A DNA stretch of 64,000 nt, taken from positions 124,001 through 188,000 of the forward strand of contig JAUTXW010002397.1 of assembly GCA_030620095.1 (NCBI GenBank), in the 5' to 3' direction. Positions within the stretch are counted from its first letter, which is position 1, and the number at the start of each line of letters is the position of its first letter. This document shows, in pieces, positions 11,930-22,090 of this stretch. The notes beneath the pieces are model-generated. The model made no database searches, was not told the origin of the DNA, and saw only the letters and a program-made list of their open reading frames with translations. The position numbers were made by a program, and so were the translations under genes. The DNA comes from Kuschelorhynchus macadamiae (Eukaryota; Arthropoda; Insecta; Coleoptera; Curculionidae).

Positions 11930-12490
11930 ACTTAAATTAGATGGATATAAGTGAGCTATTTGAATAGAAAAAATTATGGATATCATCTGAAATTAAAAAT
12001 GAACGTTTAAATAAAAATTCTACTAAATATCCAATAAAATATGCTTTCTTCCTCCCATATCGTGGAATTGCTCCTCTTACGTCCCGCCACGTGCGTTCTA
12101 TATTTTGGGTATGAATTTGTGGGTTGGTAGGATCTACAAATTAAAATGAATGATTAATTTGTAGGTGTTAAAAACCTTCATTCTGCAAAACATCATAAGA
12201 TTTCTATTTTCAACAGGAACTAAAAAAACTCTTTTAGAGTTTCTTTCAAATCCTCCAAACACCAACTTGCCTTCGATTCTTCGTCCCCGATTATACTTTC
12301 TCTTTCCAAATTTGGCTTCATCTATCTCTACAACTTTTGCAACTCCGCCGATTTGTCGCGAATTAGTAACTATCCACTGAATGCATACCTCCCTGCAGAA
12401 TGAACACCAATCAACTACTACATGACTATTACATTTAAGTTCTTTCATAATGAAACGTTGTCTTGGAAATCCTATCCTCGACCACAAAAC
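11930..12490 (-). pseudogene. ISXO2-like (IS1595-type) transposase, internally deleted
   Basis: The minus-strand reading frame from 12487 gives MWSRIGFPRQRFIMKEL, VVVDWCSFCREVC and then IGGVAKVVEIDEAKFGKRKY-RGRRIEGKLVFGGFER, the classic first catalytic block (IDEAKFGKRKY) of ISXO2-like transposases. The frame then jumps from VENRNLMMFC straight to a TYKLIIHFNL block and, after a stop, PTNPQIHTQNIERTWRDVR and AIPRYGRRKH, the third catalytic region. The part that normally holds the second catalytic Asp (ISDCW block) is gone, so it cannot be active. Confidence 0.85.
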
Positions 12491-13330
12491 TGTAAAATAA
12501 ACTACACTTTCCTGTGAAAACTTTTTTTTTTCTTCGATTTATTTCGTAGCTTCTCCCTAAAGTATAGAACAACGAATTTAGGTTAATTTCTATTCTACTA
12601 TTACAAGTACAAGAAAATGATTAGTAATTTTCTTTTGAGAATAAAATTATAATCAGTTGGTGGGACTATGCAGGGCCCGCTCTAGGGGGGGGCAACCCGG
12701 GCATTTGCCCGAAGCGGCTAAATTTGGGGCGGCATTTTTAGCTTGAAAACAATTTAATAAAAATAAATTAAGCGGCGATTGGGAGCCAATATAATTTTTT
12801 GTCCATTGTAAGCATTTCTAACATATTTTCTTAAGATTGAAAATGTTCGCTTACAATCGCAAACATTTTGCGCGCTTGATGGATACGCACCTTAATAAAA
12901 AAGATGAGACGTTCGGCACGCGAATAGTTTCGCAGAAAAATGCCGGTCGCAATAGCAACGGACGACGCGGTTTTTTCGGGCGTCCAATGAGATGCTAATA
13001 AGCCACCTGCACCCTTTGTGATCGATGCGTTGGTGTCTTGTACCTATTTATTACTTATTAATTTCTATTTCTAATTGTGTTTGGTGCTTGTTCGATCTGT
13101 AGGGCGCACCCTCTTTAAGTTGATGGGTCTAGTGCTAAAGTTTTTATTAATGGATTTATATGAATAATGAATAATATTATTATCTATGTATAATTAAGAA
13201 CAGTTTCCGTTGCATGCGTTGTTGCCAAAATATGAATATTGTTCAGTGAATGTATTGGAAAACTTTTTCTGTTGTTTAAGGTAAGTGACAATTTTTTAGT
13301 TTAATCTTAATTTATTTACTGCGATAGAAA

Positions 13331-13629
13331 TTTTTTAAGAAATATTTGATTGGCTGTTGCGCAGTAGTTGGGATAATTTTATAAAAGTTAAAAATTAAAA
13401 AAATACTTTAACATTTTTTGTATATCACAACAAACAACAATGTCGAAAATCTACCACATAATGTTTTCCTCAAATGCTTTTCATTTTTGTATAAAATCAT
13501 AACATTATGTGGTAGATTTTGTTTTGATATACAAAAAATGTTAAAGTATTTTTTTTAATTTTTAACTTTTTTAAATATAAAATTATCCTAACTATTGCGT
13601 AACAGCCAATCAAATCTTTCTTAAAAAAG
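13331..13629. repeat. Palindromic MITE inside the hAT1 leader intron
   Basis: An almost complete inverted repeat. The outer arms carry TTTGATTGGCTGTTGCG and its complement CGTAACAGCCAATCAAA; middle arms share AATACTTTAACATTTTTTGT; inner arms share AATCTACCACATAATGTT. A short loop lies near 13470-13495. The whole unit could fold into one long hairpin. It sits wholly between a good splice donor (AG|GTAAGT, 13281) and acceptor (TTATAG, ending 13680). Confidence 0.85.
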
Positions 13630-13681
13630 TGACAATTTTGTAATTTGATTTTTTTTATCAAATAAATAATTGTATTATAGA

Positions 13682-16198
13682 ATGTCTGACGCAAGGAAAA
13701 GACTATCTGGTTCTCAGTAAAAAAAAAGAGGATAGAAAAACAAACCCATCTACAAAAACAAGCTGGGGCATTGGCACGTTTTTTACAAGCTGGTCCAACT
13801 ACGAGTAAGGTATCAACATCGGAAAATGATGAAAATCCTGATAACGATATGGTGAATGTAGTGGGCAAGGAGACTGAGACTAGTAATAGTAATGATGGTT
13901 CGTCGATCGAGCGCAATGAAAGTTACGATACTAACGACACTATCGAAAATAATGACGTGTCGAAAATATATCTTCTGATCCAGGAACATGGCCTCAAATC
14001 TTGGGAGATGCAGAAAGGTTATTTTTAGTCAGGGAGGGACCAGCTAAGCGTTTAATTAATTATTCATTTTTATCCGACAATAAAGGTCGTAAATTTAGTT
14101 CTAGTTACTATTATCGAGTGTTAAAAAATGGAGAACAAGTCCTAAGAGACTGGCTTGTTTACTCTATTTCTAAAAACTCAGTTTTTTGTTTTTACTGTAA
14201 ATTGTTTGGTTGTAGTTTAAGTTCACTTTCAAAAGATGGTTACAATAACTGGAAGCACCTTGGTGAAACTTTAAGAAGGCACGAAAATTCAAGCGGACAT
14301 GGTAAATCTAAGCAAGCATGAATTGAACTTAGTCAGCGACTAAATTCAGGTCGCACTATAGACGCAGCCGCTCAAAGGCTAACTAATGCAGAAATAAATC
14401 ATTGGTACGAGGTGCTTCTACGTATTGTTTCCATAACAAAAATGCTTTGTGAAAATTGTTTAGCCTTTCAAGGCACAACCAATAAGCTCTATGAATATAA
14501 CAATGGCAATTTTTTAAAATTAATAGAGTTATTAGCAAAATTCGATCCGGTTATGGAAGAACATATTCGTAGAGTCCTGAAACATGAAGCAGTTAAAGCA
14601 ACATACCTTGGAAAAAATATTCAAAATGAAATAATTTTGCTTCTTCACTATAATATAAAATACTAGATTGTAAATGCCATTAAAAAAGCAAAATATTATT
14701 CTATTATTCTAGATTGCACTCCTGATGTGAGTAAAATTGAGCAAATGACTTTAATAATTAGATATGTTTCTATAACTGTATCTGAAACGGATGTCAACAT
14801 TGATGTTAATGAAAGTTTTTTGGGTTTTCTTCCAATTGAAAAGTCTACGGGTGAAGAACTGTCTAATGTAGTAATTAATGAACTAAATACTATAGGTTTA
14901 GATGTACAAAATATGAGAGGGCAAGGATATGACAATGGGGCAAATATGAGAGGTGATAAGGCGGGAGTGCAGACTAGAATTAGAAATATAAATCCTAGGG
15001 CATTTTTTGTACCTTGCAGTAATCACATATTAAATTTGGTAGTAAATGACATGGCTAAGTCATCACTAGAGGCTGCAAATTTTTTTAACATGGTTCAAAA
15101 AATATATGTTTTTTTTTCAGCGTCAACTCTACGATGGACAATTTTTTAAAGCATGTAAAAGGATTAACTTTAAAGCCTTTAAGTGACACCAGATGGGAGA
15201 GTAGAGTAGACGCTTTAAAACCATTAAGGTATCAAATTGGTGACATATACGATGCTCTTTTAAATATTTATGAACATGCAGATATTGACAACTTAGTAAA
15301 AGTGGAAGCTTCTGGTCTATTAAATTGCCTTAAAGACTTTAAATTTTTGTGTTCGGTAATTATTTGGTATCAAATCTTAAATCAAATAAACCCTATCAGC
15401 AAACTGATGCAATCTAAGGAATATGATATATCATTAGCTATAAGTCTTATTAAAAATTGTCATTCTTTTCTTGTTAATCTAAGAACCGACGAATCCTTTA
15501 ATAATGTCCTAATTGATGCAATAGAACTGGCTAACAAAATCGACGCAGAGACTAATTTTAACTTAACATTACCAAGCCATCGGGTTAGAAGAAGAAAAAC
15601 TCAGTTTCCCTATGAAAATAGAAATGAAGTGCTCGAAGATTCTAAAGAAAAATATAAGGTAGATTTTTTTTTCTTTACAATTGATCAAGCAATTAATTCA
15701 TTAGACACCCGTTTTAAACTCCTAAGTGACTATAGTAAATATTTTGAGTTTCTGTATGACATCTATAATTTAAAAAATATGTCAAAAGAAGATTTATTAT
15801 CCCATTGTAAAGATTTAGAAAATATTTTAACTTCTCGAGATTCATCTGATTTAAATGGAAATGAATTGGCCGATGAGATACCCGTCGTGTTTAATCTTCT
15901 AGGAAAAAAAGAAAGCTCTGCGGAAGTGCTCAAATTTATTACAAATTTAAATCTCGCACCAAACCTTAATATCGCATTACGGATTTTATTAACAGTACCA
16001 GTTAGTGTTGCTAGTGGAGAAAGGAGTTTCTCCAAATTTAAGTTAATTAAAAATTTTTTAAGGTCGACATCAACACAACCTCGACTGAATGGCTTAGCTA
16101 TGATATCTATTGAGCATGTTATAGCTGAGAAATTAGATTTAAAGGATGTAATTAGAAATTTTGCGGAGTTGAAAGTTCGCAAAAAAGTGTTTTTTTAA
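13682..16198 (+). pseudogene. hAT transposase, ZMYM1-like, lightly degraded
   Basis: The start ATG at 13682 gives MSDARKRLSGSQ, the usual start of this family, right after a splice acceptor. Next come ALARFLQAGPTTSK, a TTF-type zinc finger (VFCFYCKLFG, ETLRRHENSSGH, about 14000-14300), the RNase H-like core with the first Asp (YYSIILDCTPDVSKIEQMT), GQGYDNGANMRG and FVPCSNHILNLVV. A long C-terminal part follows (15134-16198) with KPLSDTRWESRVDALK and the hAT dimerisation block SVASGERSFSKFKLIKNFLR. Damage is limited to an early stop at 13718, frame changes near 14005 and 15135, and stops at 14319 and 14664. The low damage suggests fairly recent death. Confidence 0.9.
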
Positions 16199-16315
16199 TT
16201 ATATTTAAGTTTTAACTCTTTTGTGATTTGTTTTGATTTTGAATATAATAAAATTTTTTGTGCAGATTTACCTAAAATCTAAATTAATCAAATACCCTCA
16301 TTCATGAGGGTGAAA

Positions 16316-16317
<2 letters not shown>

Positions 16318-16374
<57 letters not shown>
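16318..16374. repeat. (TA)n microsatellite, left flank of PLE1
   Basis: About 55 bp of TA directly joined to the left arm of the Penelope-like element. A perfect palindrome, CCCTCATTCATGAGGG, lies just before it (about 16297-16312). Confidence 0.95.
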
Positions 16375-16379
<5 letters not shown>

Positions 16380-16632
16380 TTTCATTCCGGGTGTACATCC
16401 GTTTACTACTGTCGTTCTGAAAAGAACAGTTTTGCTGACGTTTCGCCAAAATCACATTTGGCATTTTCGAAGCTTTCTTTCTCGCGTCCGAATAGAGACT
16501 GAAGTGTTGGTGACTGCGACGCTTCCTTTTATACCCCCACTCGGGGCCGAAGGTTATATCTGCGCAGGCGTTGGTCGTTATTTATGTTTTCCGGATGGTG
16601 CTGTTGTTGTTGAGTTTTTGCGATTTTAGACA
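16375..16632 (-). repeat. PLE1 left (inverted) arm
   Basis: Inverted copy of 18138-18414. It includes the complement of a hairpin (GCCAAA...TTTGGC) followed by CGAAACGTCAGC. Confidence 0.9.
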
Positions 16633-18260
16633 ATTGTTATAGGCCTGTTCCAAGGGACCCGACAACGTACGTAGAAAAAACAACTAAAAATAAAATAAAA
16701 AGTTCACCAATAAACCCCGAAATTCAACAAAAAATCATACCACGGGAAAAGTCGAGCAGATGTCCTAAACTCTATGGTTTACCAAAAATACACAAACCAG
16801 GGGCGCCTATCAGACCAATTGTTAGTGCTGTTAATTCGCCGCTACAAAAACTGGAGAAATACCTTTCTGAAATTATGCAACCAATTGTAGAAAAAGCTGA
16901 TTCATTTGTAAAAAACTCGGAGCATTTCACTCGAATTATACGAGATATCGTCCTTGAAAAAAACGATATCATAGCAAGCCTAGATGTCAAATCGTTATAT
17001 CCCAGTATTCCAATCGACGAAGCATTGGACAAGATTGCTATGAACGAGGATTTCCAGGCACATATAATAGAACTTTCGGAGCATTGCCTCAAAAATACTT
17101 ATTTTTCTTTCAACGGGCAAATGTATAAACAAATGGATGGTGCTCCAATGGGGTCCTCGCTATCAGCAGTAGTCGCGAATTTATTTATGATATACTTCGA
17201 GAAAGAAGCTCTTGAGAAAGCAAGTTTAAAACCCAAATTATGGATTCGTTATGTGGATGACATATTTATTATATGGCAACATGGTCATGCAGAGCTCGAA
17301 AAATTTCTGACTCACGTAAATTCAATCCACCCCAGAATACAATTTACTCTAGAGCTAGAGGAAAACAACAAACTACCATTTTTAGATGTTTTGGTCACAA
17401 AACTACATAACGGACATTTCGAATACACCGTGTATAGAAAACCAACACATACAGACAGATATTTAAATGCAAAATCACATCATCACCCAGCACAAATTCA
17501 AGCTGTGGCAAATACTCTAATATCTAGATCCGTGCGACTAACTGAAACACAGACGAGACAAAACGAACTTAAGGTAGTATCTAGTGATTTAAAGAAAAAT
17601 GGCTACACAAATCGCACCATAGAGAAAGCTATTAATGCACAGGTTTCCCGAACAACGAACAACAAAAAATATGAGCCGGGAAAGCAACGAGTAGTCTTAC
17701 TATATGTAAAAGGCACAACAGACAGAATCGGAAGAATTCTGAGGAAACACAACATACAAACAATACACAAGCCACAAACAACTATAGATAAACTACTCGG
17801 AAACCCAAAAGATAAAATCAAACTGGAAAACCACGGAGTGTACAGCATTCCGTGCCAGGACTGTGAAAAGTTGTACGTAGGGCAAACTAACAGGCGAATA
17901 TCAGCAAGAGTGGAAGAGCATAAACTCAGCATCAGAAATAAACAAACAACCTCAGCTTTATTCCTACATTATCAGGAAACCGGCCATAAAATAAATTTCG
18001 ATGGGTGTAGGGAGATTGCCAATATAGAACATTATAAAACCAGAATAATCCGAGAAGCCATAGAAATTGAAAAACAAGGTGATTTGAATAAAAGGGACGA
18101 ATCATTAAAACTACCAACAGTATGGAAGACAATAATCGACAAATCTAAAATCGCAAAAACTCAAGCGCAATTAGCGCAACAACAACAGCACCATCCGGAA
18201 AACATAAATAACGACCAACGCCTGCGCAGATATAACCTTCGGCCCCTAGTGGGGGTATAA
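16632..18260 (+). CDS. PLE1 reverse transcriptase plus GIY-YIG, 5'-truncated
   Basis: The frame is open from the arm edge at about 16632; an internal Met lies at 16875 and the stop is at 18258. Upstream of that Met are DPTTYVEKTT and CPKLYGLPKIHKPGAPIRPI, the PLE fingers region. Counting from the Met, residues 35-46 are SLDVKSLYPSIP (RT motif A), 91-101 are APMGSSLSAVV (motif B) and 125-133 are RYVDDIFII (motif C, YVDD intact). Residues 321-340 are GVYSIPCQDCEKLYVGQTNR, an intact GIY-YIG nuclease with a CxxC zinc-binding pair. The protein would make cDNA and nick target DNA. It lacks its N-terminus, so this copy cannot be autonomous, but the catalytic domains are unbroken and recent. Confidence 0.9.
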   Translation, partial: NCYRPVPRDPTTYVEKTTKNKIKSSPINPEIQQKIIPREKSSRCPKLYGLPKIHKPGAPIRPIVSAVNSPLQKLEKYLSEIMQPIVEKADSFVKNSEHFTRIIRDIVLEKNDIIASLDVKSLYPSIPIDEALDKIAMNEDFQAHIIELSEHCLKNTYFSFNGQMYKQMDGAPMGSSLSAVVANLFMIYFEKEALEKASLKPKLWIRYVDDIFIIWQHGHAELEKFLTHVNSIHPRIQFTLELEENNKLPFLDVLVTKLHNGHFEYTVYRKPTHTDRYLNAKSHHHPAQIQAVANTLISRSVRLTETQTRQNELKVVSSDLKKNGYTNRTIEKAINAQVSRTTNNKKYEPGKQRVVLLYVKGTTDRIGRILRKHNIQTIHKPQTTIDKLLGNPKDKIKLENHGVYSIPCQDCEKLYVGQTNRRISARVEEHKLSIRNKQTTSALFLHYQETGHKINFDGCREIANIEHYKTRIIREAIEIEKQGDLNKRDESLKLPTVWKTIIDKSKIAKTQAQLAQQQQHHPENINNDQRLRRYNLRPLVGV

Positions 18261-18414
18261 AAGGAAGCGTCGCAGTCACCAACACTTCAGTCTCTATTCG
18301 GACGCGAGAAAGAAAGCTTCGAAAATGCCAAATGTGATTTTGGCGAAACGTCAGCAAAACTGTTCTTTTCAGAACGACAGTAGTAAATGGATGTACACCC
18401 GGAATGAAAACACA
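18138..18414 (+). repeat. PLE1 right arm (3' end)
   Basis: Contains the last codons, the stop, a GTATAAAAGG TATA-like box near 18257, a GCCAAA-TTTGGC hairpin and CGAAACGTC. The TATA-like box in the repeated arm could drive transcription when the arm lies upstream, as proposed for PLE pseudo-LTRs. Confidence 0.85.
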
Positions 18415-18445
18415 TTGTATTTTTCCATCCGTGAAGTAGTAAAAA

Positions 18446-18451
<6 letters not shown>

Positions 18452-18541
<90 letters not shown>
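18452..18541. repeat. (TA)n microsatellite, right flank of PLE1
   Basis: About 90 bp of TA following the PLE right arm, mirroring the tract at its left. Confidence 0.97.
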
Positions 18542-18544
<3 letters not shown>

Positions 18545-20368
18545 CAACATTAATAAATATAAGTAAGATCAACGTTAGGCCAAACATTTAGGGTAGTAAT
18601 AAATTTAATATGTACCAAGATATTACAGTAATTTTTGACTGTTTCTTTTATATCACACATATCTTATACCTATTTGTTTTTTTTTTGGTGTTTTTTGTTT
18701 ATAGCAATAGACTTGCAAAAATTCACACAGTTGTTTTTTTTATATAGTTAAATTCATCCCCTCAATATAACAACCATGTTACAAAGTATGGCAAATAGTA
18801 TATCTCATCAAAAGTCCATGATTAACGAAAAAATCAACTAATTGTCTTCTGTCTGATAAAAGATATAAAATCTTTTAAAGAGTATTCACAATTATTGCAC
18901 GCCATCACTTTCAGAACTATGCACACGAAACACTTTTTTTACTGCACTAATTTATTTATTATATCACAATTAATTGCACCCTATGTCTGATGAACATCGC
19001 AATTTCGTTTATATTCTATATGAAAATTCCGGAATTTACAAGAAAATATCCAGGACAGTTTACCATTGTCGAGAAGTTAAATTTGCATCTTTGTCTAAAT
19101 CATGACAGTTTATTTACTTACCCATTCTGTCTAATATTCCAGAAATGTCAATATTCTTCTCGAACTTTGACACAGGTCAAAGAATAATATCTATTCTTTT
19201 CAGTTTAATATCGCTATCGCTTTTTATTGTAGTTGCAAGGTTGCCCGATTTACATTTTGGTGGCGATTATTTGACAACAAAATGAAAAATTGTTTATAAT
19301 TTGGAAAACCAATAAAATTATTATAAATCGCAACCCAGGTGATCATCAGATCAACGAATAAAAGAAATTCATGCAAAATTTTTTTGAAAAAGTGAAATAT
19401 TCGCAGAAAACCGTTTACGGCATAATTACCCTTATAAACATTTAAAATATGCCAAAGCATACAAACCTAAACATGTAAAAAAATAGTACTTATTTTCTTA
19501 CCCTTTAAAAAATAAAGGAGTGCGTCTTCTGCTCGCAACTTTTTACCCCATTGCTAAAGTGAAGCATTTAATAATAAATAAGACATATCGATACGAAAAA
19601 GATTGCCGAGAGCATACTAGTGGTAAAAAAGGTCCCACAAAAGGAACGAAATGAAATTGAATGAAACGCCCCTGCGCTCAACCAGTCGCAACTTAGCAAG
19701 CACATCGAGGACACACAAACATCATGTTTGATTCATTGCCTGCGAAATCAACTAGGCTGCGTGCAGACTTTGATCCCGCTGACACGTAGGGGTTCTGAAA
19801 TCAGGAAGCCGATTCACTTAAGTGAAAAATTACCTTTGCAGATGCGGCACGTGACTCCTAATTTAAATGGCAGAGAAAATGCTTCGTTTAAGATGGGAGT
19901 GGTGTTTTTAGGACATCTGAAATTTAAAACTCCCGTTGACTAGATGATAACTTTAAGCCAAAACTTAAAGCAAATTTTCGCGACGTGGGTTTAGAGTAAG
20001 CAAAACTATGTTCGTTTAACCTCACTGACATCAACATGTTACTCCCTCCAACTTAATCAATGATATACCGGTTTTTAGGCGCGAAAACGCCGGTTTAAAT
20101 AAAAATGGATTAGATTTATGAACTGTTTTCTTTTTGCTAATAATATAAAACTATGTCTCTCTTTTGTATATAATTGAAAATGAAAATACATACTTTTTTA
20201 CGATAATTACAATAAGTCAAAAACTTCACCTAATTGTAAGCATTTATTTATGTCCCAATTTTCTACTGTTGTTATTTATTTTATTTATTTATTGGGATAT
20301 AAGGAAACACAAAGCATCCACATCTTACATTAACTGCTAGTGGGTAAGCTTCAGTGCGATAATATAAT
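18542..20368. other. No gene recognised
   Basis: AT-rich sequence with only short open frames. A plus frame at 19728-19943 is somewhat GC-richer but resembles nothing I know. Confidence 0.5.
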
Positions 20369-20500
20369 ATAAACTGCTGGTCACTTGAAACAGGTAAAAT
20401 TTAAATGCGAATGTTTTTAAAACGAAATACTGAGGTGCTGTTTTTTACGAAAGCGTAGAAGGGCCACAATTTTTTTATTTTTATTTTTGTAACAAATTCC

Positions 20501-20900
20501 GACTTCTATCTCGGAATTCCGACTTCAATCTCGGAATTCCGACTTCAATCTCGGAATTCCAACTTCTATCTCCGAATTCCGACTTCTATCTTGGAATTCC
20601 GACTTCTATCTCGGAATTCCGACTTGTAACTCGGAATTCCGACTTCTATCTCGGAATTCCGACTTTTATCTCGGAATTCCGACTTTTATCTCGGAATTCC
20701 GACTTCTATCTCGGAATTCCGACTTCTATCTCGGAATTTTGACTTCTATCTCGGAATTCCGACTTCTATCTCGGAATTCCGACTTCTATCTCGGAATTCC
20801 GACTTCTATCTCGGAATTCCGACTTCTATCTCGGAATTCCGACTTGTAACTCGGAATTCCGACTTCTATCCCGGAATTCCGACTTCTACCTCGGAATTTT
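20501..20900. repeat. Tandem array, 20 units of exactly 20 bp
   Basis: Unit GACTTCTATCTCGGAATTCC, holding an EcoRI-type GAATTC palindrome. All 20 units keep a strict 20-bp register with no indels. Variants include GTAAC for CTATC and TTTT for TTCC. Confidence 0.97.
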
Positions 20901-20959
20901 GACTGAAAATACTACTATTTTCACATAAATGTTCCAATTCTTGCTTTGGATGCGTTGTC

Positions 20960-22090
20960 CAGTGACTGCTCATTTAATAATTATCCTTGTGATAAAGACA
21001 TTTATGACTTGTGTAAAACTGCTGAAAATGTCTAGAAATAGTATCTAGTATGATGAAATCTAACAACTGAAGGTGTAGAAGACAAAGAAATTTTAATAAA
21101 TGAGGAAAAAATAAATAAATTATTAAATTCTATCCCTTGTAGCGACACCATGGACGGCAATGCAAGCCAAACTATTTATAGGATGCTTTTAGCAACATAT
21201 CTATAATTAATGTCAAGTATAAATAAGAAGTGTAGCGAATCTCTAAAGAATAGATAACTTAAATAGATTTTAATAAATAAGAAAAAAAAGTATATTTTAC
21301 CGTAAGTAGACTCCCTCGGATCGTAGTGTAAACCAAAATATTTATAGGGGGCTGTTACCCCGATGTCTGGAAATAATATATTTTATGAATTAATGTAGCA
21401 GCAGGTTTCAGAAAGGGTAGAAAATTCAAATTAAATTCAGTAAAGTAGGAAAACTTCTATTAATTTAATTACCAATGTGTCTAGAAATAACAACTCTATG
21501 AATAAAAGTGACAGGATTAGAAAAGTGAAACAAATTTTATTGAATGAGAAAAGTCATATTTTCATATTATGTCCCAGCTCCCGAACAAAACTAGGTAGTC
21601 AAAATATTAATTGGAAATTGTTGTCAATAGGTCTAATAATAATATATAGTATGCATAAAAGTGGCAGTGAGGTCCTTAAGGGTAGAAGACCCCGGCCTGC
21701 CGAGTCATTCCAATATATTAATGATGTATGTATTACAAACTTTTACGACAAGTAGAAGAAGATCCAAAACGGGTAATGAAACTTAATAAATAAAAAACGT
21801 AAATGACTGGAAATATTAGTCAGAGTCTATAATCAGTAATATAGTCTACTGTATTAGATATTTTGTTAGCAAACCATATCAAGGTACCCATTTTGATATT
21901 TTGGACAAATTAAAAGAAATACCTATTGCTTTTGTTGGGTGTGATCAACACGAAAAAAAAATTACAACTACGATCATTGAGTTGTACCTTGTCAGTAGAA
22001 TGCTCTTTATTTGTAAAGGGGTTTACCGAATAGATAAAGCTAAAAGAAAGAAAATAAGGTGGTTCAAGAAACAATCAAAACTATAATAAA
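20960..22090 (+). pseudogene. Foldback interior: degenerate coding modules, family unknown
   Basis: I do not recognise this protein. A repeated motif in broken frames reads MSSINKKCSES (21211), MSGNNIFYEL (21364) and MSRNNNSMNKSDR (21477), with a similar MSRNS start near 21030. Each is followed by a lysine-rich ILINEEK, LINKKK or ILLNEK stretch, and two modules share a SQTIYR- or KIFIG-type stretch from related DNA (21090-21185 against 21262-21351). Farther on, 21901-22086 reads IPIAFVGCDQHEKKITTTII and SRMLFICKGVYRIDKAKRKK, which looks like the C-terminus of a DNA-binding or transposase protein. Stops are numerous. Confidence 0.35.

Larger units (their letters stand above)
12671..16290 (+). 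mobile_element. hAT element, ZMYM1 type (hAT1), 3' end missing
   Basis: The 5' end at 12671 starts CAGGGCCCGCTC and runs into a G-rich then GGGCGGCA-rich terminus typical of this hAT group. The transposase pseudogene follows at 13682-16198. No matching inverted terminus is found before the (TA)n and PLE at 16318, so the right end is missing, probably through the later PLE/(TA)n event. Without a right terminus, no target-site duplication can be assigned. Confidence 0.75.
16375..18414 (+). mobile_element. Penelope-like element with inverted arms (PLE1)
   Basis: The arms at 16375-16632 and 18138-18414 are inverted copies of each other: the left starts TGTTTTCATTCCGGG and the right ends with its complement. 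The right arm includes the end of the coding region and the 3' untranslated region, so the left arm is an inverted copy of the element's own 3' end. This is the classic result of PLE retrotransposition with terminal inversion. (TA)n lies outside both arms. Between the arms is a 5'-truncated but uninterrupted reverse transcriptase/GIY-YIG frame. Confidence 0.9.

Noticed and set aside
15763..16182. Minus-strand 139-aa open frame
   Set aside because: It is the antisense shadow of the hAT1 transposase C-terminus.
18300..18365. Hammerhead ribozyme in PLE1 arms
   Set aside because: There is a hairpin followed by CGAAACGTC, but no CTGATGA box upstream and no loop between GAAAC and GTC.
18987..19005. 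CTGATGA box near 18987
   Set aside because: No stem II or GAAA follows.
20501..20900. CRISPR-like regular array
   Set aside because: The 20-bp units abut directly with no spacers, the DNA is eukaryotic, and the array is part of inverted transposon ends.
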